Shown one piece after another: positions 47,055 to 58,988 of a stretch of DNA of 64,000 bases; the stretch's first letter is position 1, and every line of letters begins with the position of its first letter. Source of the stretch: Erythroxylum novogranatense (Eukaryota; Streptophyta; Magnoliopsida; Malpighiales; Erythroxylaceae); NCBI GenBank assembly GCA_029891385.1, contig CM057224.1, positions 33,299,005-33,363,004 of the forward strand, read 5' to 3'. The position numbers were made by a program, and so were the translations under genes. The notes beneath the pieces were generated by a model that saw nothing but the letters and a program-made list of their open reading frames with translations, made no database searches and had not been told where the DNA came from.

Positions 47055-47072
47055 TTGGTATCGAGCAAGGTG
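47055..47072 (+). promoter_or_regulatory. Primer binding site of element H (degenerate)
   Basis: TTGGTATCGAGCAAGGTG follows the LTR; expected TGGTATCAGAGC. It shows the same CAGAGC to CGAGC change as B, whereas F (60664-60653) and C (23187-23176) keep the full site. Confidence 0.85.
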
Positions 47073-47109
47073 TTCAAGAATCACTCTAATAAAGTGTTAA
47101 CTAAAGAAA

Positions 47110-48260
47110 ATGGTGGAATCACACACGTATATTGCGAAGGAGCCTCGGTCACGGACCTCCGGCATTCATGGTGAAGACTACCACTATTGGAAGGATCGGA
47201 TGAGATTGTTTATCGAGTCTACTCACATTGACCTTTGGGACATCATCGAGAATGGACCTTACACACCTGAAGATGATGATAAAAATCCAATTCCACGAGA
47301 AAGATGGACAGCTGAGCAGAAAGCAAGATTTCAACTAAACTCCAAAGCGAAATTTTTCTTGAGTTGTGCATTGAGCAGAAGCGAGTATGACAAAGTGCAT
47401 GGATGCAATACTGCCAAAGAAATGTGGGATACATTATCAATTGCATGAAGGAACAAATCAAGTGAAGGAGTCCAAGATAAGTATTTTGGTGCATCGATGC
47501 GAGTTATTCAAGATGAAAGAAGAAGAGACCATTGATCAAATGTTTGGAAGATTCCAAACAATTGTTAATGGGCTAAAAGCTCTTGGAAGAGCGTACAGCA
47601 GTCAAGACCATGTTCGAAAGATTTTGAGAGTCGCCCAAAAGATGGAGACCCAAAGTAATCTTCTTGTCTGAAGCCAAAGACCTAAGCGTCTTCAAGCTTG
47701 ATGAATTGCTTGGATCGTTGAAGATACACGAAGTAGAGCTTGATCACGCGAAGATAAGCCCAAAAGGAGAAGTCCATAGCGCTCAAAGCAAGTCAAAAGA
47801 ATCACAAAATCCAGAAGAAGAAAACAAAAGGAATACATCAAAGGCGTTAAAGATTGAAGAAGCAAAGGATGATGATTCCAAAGAAGTCGAATCTGAATCA
47901 AGTGATGAAGATGATGAGCTATCTTTCATTTCAAGAAAGATAAGAAGAATGTGGAAAAAGAAGTTCAAAGGAAATTCAACATTTAGAAGGAGCAATGGCG
48001 AAAGCGATGAAAAGTCGATAAAGCATCCATTACATTATGAATGCAAGAAGCGGGACATTACAAGTCCGAGTGTCCAATGTTGAAAAGACAACCCGGAAGG
48101 AGTAAAGATAACAAGAAAAGCATGATGGCAACGTGGGAAGATCTGGATTCATCGAAATCGGATACAAGTTCTGGCGTCGAACATGCTAACATATGTCCAG
48201 TAGTGAAGAAGAAAGTGATGAGGAGGTAACTTCCACTATAATGATATACAAGATGCATAT
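47110..48260 (+). pseudogene. Element H gag
   Basis: Starts at the ATG of MVESHTYIAKEPRSRTSGIH. Conserved gag blocks: DYHYWKDRMRLFIESTHIDL, WTAEQKARFQLNSKAKFFLS, SEYDKVHGCNTAKEMWDTL, then in other frames IDQMFGRFQTIVNGLKALGR and KLDELLGSLKIHEVELDHAK. It continues with a Glu/Ser/Asp-rich segment and a zinc knuckle split between frames (YECKK..GHYKSECPMLKR near 48040): GAAGCGGGACAT lacks the bases of a CCAGG. F keeps one frame across the same region. Confidence 0.88.
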
Positions 48261-48479
48261 TCGTAATTGTTAGAGGATTCTCATGCTATTACGAAGCAGT
48301 ACAAAATTGTTGAAGAAGAAATATGTAGAAAACCTCAAACATACTCATGAGATAGAGTGAGAATATAAGTTTGAAAAGCAAGTTGAGGAATTGAATAACA
48401 ACAAAGTTGTAGATAGATCTGAAGAGATTAATCAATTGAAGCGAGAATTAATAATCTCTCAATTGATCTAGCTAAATTC

Positions 48480-51400
48480 TGAGATAGTACAAAAAGATGA
48501 ATAAAATGATAGGAGAATCTGGACATCAGGGGATAAAAGCTGGATTAGGGTTTACTAAAAATAAGCTGACATTATGTAGTAAAATCGGTTGCTCAAAAAA
48601 TAAGAAAAGATATCAATCGATTTTCGGAAAGGTCATCAACATTATCATTCTACACATCATTATCATTCATTACATCGTACTAACCCTAAAGGACCCAAGA
48701 GAATCTGGGTACCTAAAAATAAAATAATATCTCCCACAGAAATCCTTCGTTGGAAGAACCAGCAAGCACCATTGGTATATGGACAGTGGATGCTCGCGTC
48801 ACATGACGGGAAACAAGTCTATGTTCCTAGATCTTGATCTGAAAGGAGGATCAAGAACTTTTGGAGGCAACCAACAAGGAAAGATAATCGGGTTTGGTAA
48901 GATTGGTAAGAATTCTCATGCATGCATTAATAACGTACTACTAGTTGATGGTTTAAAACATAACTTGATAAGTATTAGTCAATTATGTGATTTTGGTTTT
49001 GAAGTTTCTTTTAATCAAAAATTTTGTGAAGTCAGAAACAAAGATGGTTCCATCTTCTTTTCAGCCAAAAGACGAAACAATCTTTATAAAATTGATTTAT
49101 CGTTTTCAGGTCTCAAAATTTTCATGTTTTTATCTACTAAAGATGAAAGACGATCGGCATAAAAAACTAGGTCATGTCGGTTTTAAACATATTTCAAAAC
49201 TTTTGAAACATGATTTGGTAAAGGTTTGCCACAAATTCGTTTTGACAAAGATTTCTTTTGTGAAAGTTGTCGAAAGGAAACAAGTTAAAACCTCTTTCTC
49301 TTGAAACATTTCATAACTTCTTCTAGACCACTTGAGTTGTTACATATGGACTTATTTGGTCCAACAAGAACAATAAGTCTTGGTGGAAAGAAGTATGGAC
49401 TTGTGATTGTTGATGATTTTACAAGGTTTTGTTGGATACTTTTCTATCACATAAAGATGAGTCTTTCAAGTGTTTTAGAAACCTTTCCATGAGATTACAA
49501 AATGAAAGAGGAATGTCTATAGCAAGCATAAGGAGTGATCATGGAGGAGAATTTGAAAATGAGAAGTTCAGAGTATTCTGCGAAGAAAAAGAAATTTTCA
49601 TAACTTCTCTGCCCCAAGGACTCCACAGCAGAATGGAGTTGTTGAGAGGAAGAATAGGACGATTCAAGAGATGGCAAGAACAATCTTTGTGCGAGATGAA
49701 TCTTCCTAAATACTTCAAGCGAGAGTCATCAATCTGACATGTTACATTAGAATAGAGTGCTGCTGCGACCAATGCTGAAGAAAACTCCCTATGAGTTGTG
49801 GAATGGAAGGAGACCAAACATTTCTTATTTCCATCCTTTTGGCTGCAAGTGCACTTTTACGAACACAAAGGAAGCTCGGACAAATTTGATGCGAAGACAC
49901 TTTCAGAATTTTTCTAGGCTATTCTCTCACTTCAAAGGCATTTAGAGTCTTCAACCTCACCTCAAAGACTGTTGAAGAAACTATTCACGTTAAGTTCGAT
50001 GATAGCTCTCAACCCAATAAGGAAGAGGAATCGAGAAGATGATCTTTATTACGGTGCCCTTGGCGCGGTGTAAGGAAGTATCTTCATCGAGAACACTTCA
50101 TGATGAAAAGACGAGATATCTCTAAGAATTTTGAGTTAAAGAAAGATTGGAGATACAAAGCTCTCATCCTAAAGAGTCAATTATCGGAGAAACCTCGGAA
50201 GGTGTAAGAACAAGGTCCAAGTTCGGAAGAGAAGCCAACGTGGCATTTATATCTCAAGTAGAACCTAAAAGATTGATGAAGCTCTAAAAGATGAAGCATG
50301 GATATTAGCTATGCAAGAGGAGTTGAATCAATTCAAGAGGAATAAAGTCAGTCCTTAGTTCCTAAACACGAAAAGAAATCCATTATTGGTACTAGATGGA
50401 TATTCAAGAATAAGCTAGACGAATCGGGAAAAGTAAGTCGCAACAAGGCAAGATTAGTAGCACAAGGCTATAATCGGCGAGGAAGGAATAGACTATAATG
50501 AGACATATGCTCCAAGTAGCAAGACTTGAAGCAATAAGGATCTCGCTTGCATATGATGTTTGCCATGACATAAAGCTTTTTCAGATGGATGTAAAAAGTG
50601 CATTTCTGAATGGCTTTATAGATGAAGAAGTCTATGTCAAGCAACCTCCTGGATTTGAGGATATAAAGTATCCAGATCATGTCTCATGACTTCATAAAGC
50701 CTTATATGGATGAAACAGCTCTAGAGCATGGTATGATCGTCTGAGCTCATTTCTTATTGAAAATGGATTTTCTAGAGGTAAAGTTGACAAAACTCTTTTA
50801 GGAAGAACTTGTATAATGATTTTATTATTGTGCAAATCTATGTTGATGATATTATTTTGGTGCCACCTCAAAAAGTTATGCATAAGCTTTGAAAATATGA
50901 TGAAAAATGAATTTGAGATGAGCATGATGGGTGAGTTAAAATTCTTTCTTAGATTGCAAGTAAAGCAAACTAAGGATAAGATTTTATCCATCAACAAAAA
51001 TATGTCAAAGAATTGTTGTCTAAATTTGATATGTGCGGTGTTAAAAGTATGTCTACACCGATGCATCCTTCAAACTTGTTGTCGAAAGACGAAAGTGGTA
51101 AGAAGGTGGATCAAACCCTATTTAGAGGATGATTGGTTCTTTGCTTTATCTTACAGCAAGTAGACGACATTCTATTCAGTGTATGCTTGTGTGCAAGGTT
51201 TCGAGCCGATCTAGAGAATCTCATTACATAGTCGTAAAAGCAATTTTGAGATATCTCGCGGTACTCTTGATCTTTACTTAATGTATGAGAAAGGTAAAGA
51301 TTTCAGGTTGAATGGATATTGCGATCGGACTATGCGGTGATAGGATTGAAAGGAAGAGCACGAGTGGTGGTTGTCACTACCTTGGACCAAACACAGTGTC

Positions 51401-51750
51401 ATGGTCAAGCAAGAGACAAAGCTCGATTGCATTATCAACCGCAGAAGTGAATATATGTCCGCCGCAGTTGTTGTTCACAATTCTTGTGGATCAAGTATCA
51501 ATTGGAGGACTACTCAATACAAGAGGAAGAGATTCCAATATCTGCGACAACACCAAATACCATCGACTTGTCAAAGAATCCAATTCAACATTCAAGGGTG
51601 AAGCACATTGAAGTTAGACATCATTTCTTGAGAGATTACGTTCGGAAGAAAGTTGTCGATCTACAATTCGTGGAAACGAAATTTCAATGGGCGAATATCT
51701 TCACAAAACCACTAAGTGAAGATCGCTTTAAAGAAATCGAGCCTTGACCT
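48480..51750 (+). pseudogene. Element H pol: protease, integrase, RT, RNase H
   Basis: Protease with an intact active site in HHWYMDSGCSRHMTG (DSG at 48779-48787). The GAG-pre-integrase and zinc region spans 49160-49300. Integrase core Asp blocks: LLHMDLFGPTRT (49335) and [15 protein letters not shown] (49525). [22 protein letters not shown] (50577), QIYVDDIIL (50835), and KFFLRLQVKQTKDKI. RNase H: GDRIERKSTSGGCHYLG (51340), NPIQHSRVKHIEVRHHFLRD (51580), and the end WANIFTKPLSEDRFKEI. More than ten frame changes break it, many at expected CAG/CTG codons, for example GCGATCGGACTATGCGGTG near 51320 where F-like sequence predicts GAT-GCA-GAC and GCT-GGT. Confidence 0.9.
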
Positions 51751-51762
51751 CAATATGGTGAT

Positions 51763-51975
51763 GTTAACGGACCAATCATCGGTTTTTGCAAAGAAGAAAG
51801 CAGATGAGCGGAGGAGTTAACGGACCAATCATCTAGTTTTTCGCAAAGAAAAGCGAGATGAGCGGAGGAGTTAACGGATCATTCATCGATTTTTAAAGAC
51901 AAAAGACAGAAAATCGGCGAGTTAACAGTTGATCATCGATTTTTCAAAAAGAAAGACAATGAAACGGTGGAGTTA
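51763..51975 (+). repeat. 51-54-bp tandem repeats between pol and third ORF of H
   Basis: GTTAACGGACCAATCATC-type units start at 51763, 51816, 51870, 51921 and 51972, each followed by TTTTT and an A/G-rich run with GAGCGGAGGA. F has at most one comparable unit at this place. Confidence 0.85.
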
Positions 51976-52197
51976 AGCGGCGTTGACGGTTTCGAACTTA
52001 AAACTTCTTTCACAAAGAAAATTTTAGAGGGAAAAAAAAAGGCTGTCAGATCATCAAGAAGTACAATCGTTCTAGAATTTGCTATAAAATCCCTAAAACT
52101 GACGTTTGGGATCTCTAACAAATTCAGAAATTGCTAGTTCTCTGAAATCTCTCTGAAAATTCTTCAAGCCAGTTCCTATTCACTCAGAATCAACAAG

Positions 52198-54545
52198 ATG
52201 AATGTCAAGCCCATTTTGCGAGTTGATCCAGGAGCAAACTGGGGAAGATTGGTAAACTTTGAAGATCTAAGAAGGGAACAAATGGATATAGAGCCGGAGA
52301 TAATAGCGGCAGGATGGAGAAACTTCTTTCAAATACGAGAGCAAGTTTATCTCAACGAAGTTTATGAGTTCTGGAAACATACTAAAAGTGTGGATAATAC
52401 AATCGTATCATATGTAGAAACACTCCCTGTTATAGTAACCAAGGAGTTACTGGAAAGAGTCACTGAATGTCCGTGTAGTGGAGTTCAACCTACTAACATG
52501 GTGAAATGGATGACTAAGCTGAAGTTGAACGAAGATGAAGTTACTCGTCAACTTTATGGTCAGAACAACCCAACTGAAAGAAGAGCCTCTTGGCTTGTAC
52601 CAAAGGCAAGGGTTTTGTTTGCTGTTTTGTGTGACTGTGTGTTACCTAAGATAGGTTCAAGACATCAAGTCACTACTTTGGATGAACAATGTATCCTTCA
52701 TCTCCTGAATCACCAACCAATAGATTTACCATTTTTGATTTATCAATATATGGTTAAATCAATAAAGGATACAAACACTCTCCCATATGGGATGTTGTTG
52801 ACAAGGATGTTTAAAGAATCGGGAATCAGTTGGGTTGGGAGTCGAACGTAAGGAATGTATGAAGTTATATAGATTCAACATCGATTGCCAAAATGGGTGC
52901 GAGATTTTCGGATAAACAAGGAGCGAAGAATCAAGGAAAGCAACAAGCGAGGGGAGCCTAAACCAAGAAATCCTCTATGAAGGAGAGAGATCACACTCTC
53001 GAGTCGAAGTCAAGATCTGCTCGATTTTTGAATCGGGTGACTTAAAGCGGAAAGGGAACCTTTGGTGAGTGACATTCATAAGCAAGCAAGAACGTCACCC
53101 ACAAAGGAAGCGTGCGACGAGAAAAAGCCATCCTTCCAGAGATTCAAGCAAACCAAAGCATTATGAGCGAGCGAGATCAAAAGCTACAAAATCAACATCA
53201 TCAATCCTTGAGAAAGTTTGAAACTCAATCTCAAGGAAATGAAGGAAAAAGGAAAGTAGAAGAACACGAGAAGAAGAAAGTTCAATCGAGAGTCACCAAG
53301 GTTAAAAAAATGAGTGCAAGAAAGAAGAAAATCCAACAACAGAGGCAAAGGCTAAGAAGACAAGGCTAGAAGAAGCTGTTGTTGACATTTCTAAACAATC
53401 TGCTGCGTGTCTTTGTTAGTCTTTGTTGATCTTTCTTTGAAGTTAATATGGAAACTACTCTTCGAAGCGATTGTGGAAGGTGTTAAGGGTAATATTAAGG
53501 ATTCTCACAAAATTCTTAATAATCCAATTTTGAAGAAATAGTTCCTACTACTTTTCAGTCCACACTTGTCCATAAACAAGTTGCTACACATGTTTTGGGA
53601 CGAAGGCTACTTAAAAGTTGTAAGTGTGATGACTAATGTTCCATCCAAGTATTTAACTTTTAAAGAGAAGTTGGGAACACAAATTGGTTGTAATAGAGAG
53701 AAGAAGACTAAGTCTGTCATCATCAAGAGACAAACCAAAGAGATATGTGAAAGCCTTCTTCAAATCGAGTTGAATATGATAATGGCATTTTACATCATTG
53801 GATAGGGTTACAAAATTTCTATGATCAAGCGAAGAGAGTTGGGAGAGAACCATATCCACGAGAACCATTTGGAGGCGTATCACTTCTTATCCTATCTTGA
53901 GCGTTACATAATCAAGGTGGTACCGATCTTGACCACCAAATTTTGTTGAACTCAATTATGAGAAGCTAAAGTGAAAGTTCAACCTGAGCCAGTATTGGAT
54001 GACATGTCTGCTGATCAGATTGCAGAGGCAGTAAAATTGATTGATGCAGCATGTAAGGAGAAAAGGAGTGGTAAGTCCATCTGCGTGTATCAAGATCCAG
54101 GACCAAGTCTAACTAAGGCAGCGATAGATGATCCACGGGGAGGCAATATCGAATGGGTCGAAGATTGTTACATTACGATTGGCAACTCGAATGTTGTTTT
54201 ACTATAATACAGAACATTCTGCAAAATCGACCTCTGTGGGAGATCACTTCAATTGTAGAAGCTATGCCATGGTTTGGACGCACTTTTCAACGAATAAGAG
54301 ATTCCTATGATCTTGATATCAATGAACAAGTTGTATTTGTTCCTCCTCCTCTTCTGCAAATCATTGAACCAAATGTCTTTAACAAGGAAGCTTATACAAC
54401 AACGGTGGCTATCATTGAAAAGCAAGTTGTTAAGGCGGTACCCTCATTGCAGATGAATCATCAACTCTAAAGAAGCATGTTCAAGCTTGATAAAGATATG
54501 AAGAAGATTAAGAAGATGCTGAAAAGTTGGTGAAGCAGATTGGAA
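52198..54545 (+). pseudogene. Element H third ORF (SIRE env-like position)
   Basis: The head is intact for 217 codons from ATG 52198 (MNVKPILRVDPGANWGRLVN). It carries AGWRNFFQ, VYEFWKHTKSVDNTIVSYV, TRQLYGQNNPTERRASWL, KARVLFAVLCDCVLPKIGSR, VTTLDEQCILHLLN and PYGMLLTRMFKESGIS. Later parts appear in several frames: a basic linker (53110-53370), VLDDMSADQIAEAVKLIDAA (53995), FGRTFQRI..SYDLDINEQVV (54270), and a C-terminal KDMKKIKKMLK (54493). Alignment by eye to F's ORF gives roughly half identical residues in the head. Role unknown. In SIRE this position holds an envelope-like ORF, but I see no clear membrane-fusion features here. Confidence 0.78.
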
Positions 54546-54705
54546 AATAATTTTTGATCAATAACAAATAGGGAGAAGGGAGAAGGAAGAGAGAAGGAGA
54601 AGGAAGAAATCAATTTGGAAGGATGAAGATAATTTTTTCTCAATACTTCAGATAATTCACAAGTATATGATACTTTTCATATTTCTCACAAGTATTTGTT
54701 ATTAT

Positions 54706-54718
54706 CAAAAGGGGAGAA
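54706..54718 (+). promoter_or_regulatory. Polypurine tract of element H
   Basis: CAAAAGGGGAGAA directly before the 3' LTR. Confidence 0.85.
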
Positions 54719-55718
54719 TGTTAAGTCAAACCGGACTTCACGTATTAAATAATTTTGATAATAAACAAAGAAATATCTGAAAGAAAAGAAGACGATACAA
54801 AAGCGCGGAAGAAAAGCGAGCGGAAGAAAAGCGAGGCGAAAGAAAAGCAGACGGAAGCTTTACGAAGACAAAAGAAGACGATACAAAAGCGGAGGCGGAA
54901 GAAAGCGCGGGAAGAAAAGGACGAAAGAAAAAAAGACGGAAGCTTTACGAAGACAAAAGCGAGCGATACAAAAGCGGGCTAAGCTTTACGAAGACAAAAG
55001 CGGATTTATACAAAAGCGGGCGGAAGCTTTACGAAGACAAAAAGCGGGCGATCGAAAATAAGGCGGAAGAAAGAAACATCGCTTTAAGGCGGTTCATGAG
55101 CTAAACTGAATAACCGTTCTTTAAAGATTCAAGCGGATAGTCAAGAAGCAGTTGAAGTTCCACTATAAATAAGAGTCGAGAATGAAGAAGAAACAACTTT
55201 TGGAAAAAGTGAATGAAACTCTGTGTATTCAATATCTGCTCATCTCGAGAGAAAAATTGCGAACTATTTTCGAGTATATATTGTGAAGAGCAACTCTTTT
55301 GTAAAAGCTCTTTATTAGTTTTCATTTTGAAAAAGTCTTCTGAGATAACTGAAGAGGCAAAGAGTAAAAGAATACTTCATTAAGAGACTGAAGAGGCTCG
55401 GTCTAAAGAATACTTATAATCAGTTTGGAGATAGTGAAAATCTCGGAAGAATATCGAGGATGGGCGTAGCCACGGTTTGGGGTGAACCAGGATAAAATTG
55501 CTGTGTTTCTCTCTCTAACTCTTACTGTTCTTAAATCGTAGTTTTCATTATTAACAAAGTTTTTCAAACTAGTTAAGAATTGATTTAAGATAAGTTTTCT
55601 GAAAGAACAAGCAATTGTTATTGAAGGGATTAAAGAAAAGTTTATTACAATTCAACCCCCCCTTCTTGTGTATCTTGGTCATATTATTACTCAATATATT
55701 AACGTGTGATTTACTTCA
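54719..55718 (+). repeat. Element H 3' LTR (1000 bp)
   Basis: TGTTAAGTCAAACC to GTGATTTACTTCA. It has fewer minisatellite units than the 5' LTR (about 54790-55060), which explains the 131-bp length difference. It ends before AGATG. Confidence 0.93.
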
Positions 55719-55910
55719 AGATGAACTGTCTGGAGATGAGAGTAACCGCAATGATATCATCTTCAGACAACTTGAAGAGTCTTATCACACGTATTCTAGA
55801 ATCATAGGGATTCTAAAGATCGTAAAACGTTTCCCTCCAAAATTTTCTTGTTAGAGAAGTTACCTACTGTAACTCACTGTTCCTGATGCCGTTAGTTTTT
55901 TGACGTCCCT

Positions 55911-58900
55911 TTAGCCTGACTGTTCACTTAACATAACCATATTAAGGTTGCGTCTGATCTTTTGGAACCGTTCTTCACTCAATGGTTTAGTGAAGATGTC
56001 TGCCCACTGATACTCTGTTTCAACGAACTGTAGCTTGACCATCTTCTTCTGAACATAGTCTCTCAGAAAATGATGTCTGACTTCAATGTGCTTCACTCTA
56101 GAATGCTGAATCGGATTCTTTGACTGATTGATTGCACTTGTGTTTTCACAGTAGATTGGAATCTCCTCTTCTCGAACTGAATAGTCTTCAAGTTGATATT
56201 TGATCCATAACGTTTGCGAACAGCAACTTGCGGCAGCCATATACTCTGCTTTGGCAGTTGATAGAGCGATTGAGCTTTGTCTCTTGCTTAACCAAGAAAC
56301 TAGGTTTGCGCTAAGAAAGTGACATCCTCCACTTGTGCTCTTTCTTTCGATTCTATCTCCGGCATAGTCCACATCGCAATATCCGATTATCCTGAAATCT
56401 TTACCTTTCTCAAACATTAAGCAAAGATCAGTAGTACCTGCGAGATATCTCATAATTCTTTTAACAACAATAAAATGTGACTCTCTAGGATCGGCCTAAA
56501 ACCTTGCACACAAGCATACACTGAACAAGATATCAGGTCTACTTGTTGTAAGATACAGTAAAGAACCGATCATCCCTCTATACAGGGTTTGATCCACCTT
56601 CTTACCAAGTTCATCTTTCGACAAAAGGTTTGAAGGATGCATCGGAGTAGTCATAGGCTTCACATTTTGCATATCAAATTTGAGCAACAATTCTTTCACA
56701 TACTTTTGTTGATGAATGAAAATTTTCTCTTCGGTTTGCTTAACTTGCAACCCAAGAAAGAAATTTAATTCACCCATCATACTCATTTCAAACTCTTTCT
56801 TCATTAGACTCTCAAACTTCATGCATAGCTTGTTTGAAGAAGCACCAAAAATAATATCATCAACGTAAATCTGAACTAAAATGAAATCATTCTGAAAATT
56901 CTTCCTAAAGAGCGTCTTATCAACTTGACCTCTACTGAAACCATTTTCTATAAGAAAAGTACTCAGACAATCATACCAAGCTCTAGGAGCTTGCTTCAGG
57001 CCGTATAAGGCTTTATGAAGTTTATAGACATGGTCTGGATTCTTAACATCCTCAAAACCAGGTGGTTGCTTAACATACACCTCTTCGTCTATAAAGCCAT
57101 TCAGAAATGCACTCTTTACATCCATCTGAAACAACTTTATATAATGACAAACTGCATATGCTAGCAATATACTGATGGCTTCAAGTCTTGCTACTGGAGC
57201 ATATGTCTCATTATAGTCTATTCCTTCTTGCTGATTATAGCCTTGTGCTACTAATCTAGCCTTATTTCGACTCACTCTTCCTGATTCGTCTAACTTATTC
57301 TTAAAGACCCATCTGGTTCCTATGATGGATTTCTTAGGAGGTTTCGGAACTAAGGACCATACATTACTCCTAGTGAATTGATTCAGCTCCTTTTGCATGG
57401 CTAACACCCAAGCTTCGTCTTGAAGAGCTTCCGCAACCTTCTTAGGTTCTATTTCAGAGATAAAAGTCACATTAGCTTCTCTTTTGAATCTGGACCTTGT
57501 TCTAACTCCTTCTGAGGTCTCTCTGATAATCAACTCTTCTGGATGAGAACTTTTATATTTCCAGTCTCTTTTCAGTCCGATAGTTTCTGGAATATCTTCA
57601 ACTTTTTCTATATGAGTTCCTGATGATGGAGTTTCTGTACTATTATCTAAGCTTTTTGAAGGACCTTCAGTTTCCATGTCATCTTCCTTACGGGGTTGGG
57701 AAATATCATCAAACTTGACATGGATGGTCTCTTCAACTGTTTTTGAAGTAAGGTTGTACACCCGAAATGCCTTAGACGATGATGAGTAGCCTAGAAAGAT
57801 TTCTGGATAGGTCTTTGAGTCGAATTTATCCAACAGCTCCTTTGTATTCAGAATAGAGCACTTGCACCCAAATGGATGAAAGTAAGATATATTTGGTCTT
57901 CTTCCATTCCATAACTCGTAAGGAGTCTTCTTCAACATAGGTCGCAACAGAATTCTATTCTGTATGTAGCAAGTTGTATTCACTGCTTCTGCGCAGAAGT
58001 ATTTAGGAAGATTCATCTCACACAGCATGGTCCTTTCCATCTCTTGAGTTGTCCTGTTCTTCCTTTCAACAACTCCATTCTGTTGTGGAGTCCTGGGTGC
58101 AGAGAAATTGTGGAAAATTTCATTCTCTTTACAGAATATCCTAAACTTCTCATTCTCAAACTCTCCACCATGGTCACTCCTAATACTAGCTATAGACATT
58201 TCTTTTTCATTCTGTAACTTTCTGGATAAGGTCCTAAAGCACTTAAAGGATTCATCTTTGTGTGATAAAAACAATATCTAACAAAATCAAGTAAAGTCAT
58301 CAATAATAACAAGCCCATATTTCTTTCCGCCAAGACTTATTGTCCTTGTTAGACCAAACAAATCCATATGTAATAATTCTAAAGGTCTAGATGATGTTAC
58401 AAAATTTTTAAAAGAAAAAGAAGTTTTAACTTGTTTTCCTTTCAAACAATTTTCATAGAAAAACTCTTTGTCAAAACTTATTTTTGACAATCCTCTTACC
58501 AAATCATGTTTTGCCAACTTTGAAATATGTTTAAAAGAGACATGACCTAGCTTTTTATGCCAAATTAGTCTTTCTTCTTCGGAAGATAGAAAACATGAAA
58601 TATTTTGGCTTTGAAAATCTTCTAAATCAATTTTGTAAAGATTGTTTCTTCTCTTGGCAGAGAAAAGTATAGACCCATCTTTGTTTCTGACTTCGCAAAG
58701 ATTTTGATTGAATGTGACAGTGAAACCAGAATCACACAACTGACTGAAACTAATCAAGTTATGCTTCAGACCTTCAACAAGCAGTACATTATTTATGCTT
58801 GCAAAGGAATCTTTACCTATTTTACCGATTCCAATGATCTTGCCCTGCTGGTTGTCTCCGAAAGTTACCGATCCTCCCTTCTTATACTGAAGGTCTAGGA

Positions 58901-58988
58901 ATATAGACCTTTTTCCCGTCATATGTCGCAAGCATCCATTGTCTAAATACCAATGGTGCTTGTCGTATCTTCCAAGGAAGGATATCTG
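55911..58988 (-). pseudogene. Element F pol: protease, integrase, RT, RNase H in one frame
   Basis: A single frame of about 1,025 codons with three nonsense codons: TGA 58289-58287, TAG 58280-58278 and TAG 56498-56496, each one transition from Arg, Trp and Gln codons. The protease site is D-N-G in WYLDNGCLRHMTG (about 58950) against DSG in H. The integrase zinc region has WHKKLGHVSFKH but FFYENCLKGK, losing a Cys to Tyr. Core: [24 protein letters not shown] and [49 protein letters not shown] and YVDD (56867-56856). RNase H: CDVDYAGDRIERKSTSGG, with STAKAEY where STAEAEY is usual. It ends WADIFTKPLSEERF. Confidence 0.94.

Larger units (their letters stand above)
45924..55718 (+). mobile_element. 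Element H: Ty1/copia SIRE-like retrotransposon nested antisense in F
   Basis: LTRs at 45924-47054 and 54719-55718, degenerate PBS, gag, pol, third ORF and purine tract in order on the plus strand, with a perfect TSD AGATG. It is related to F but is a different subfamily: the LTRs are unlike except for the ends and the region around GCCACGGTTTGGGGTGAACC. H must be younger than F yet is far more frame-broken (see findings). Confidence 0.95.

Noticed and set aside
52198..52851. Host gene inside element H
   Set aside because: A homologous ORF sits at the same place in F (45846-43543), so it belongs to the retrotransposon.
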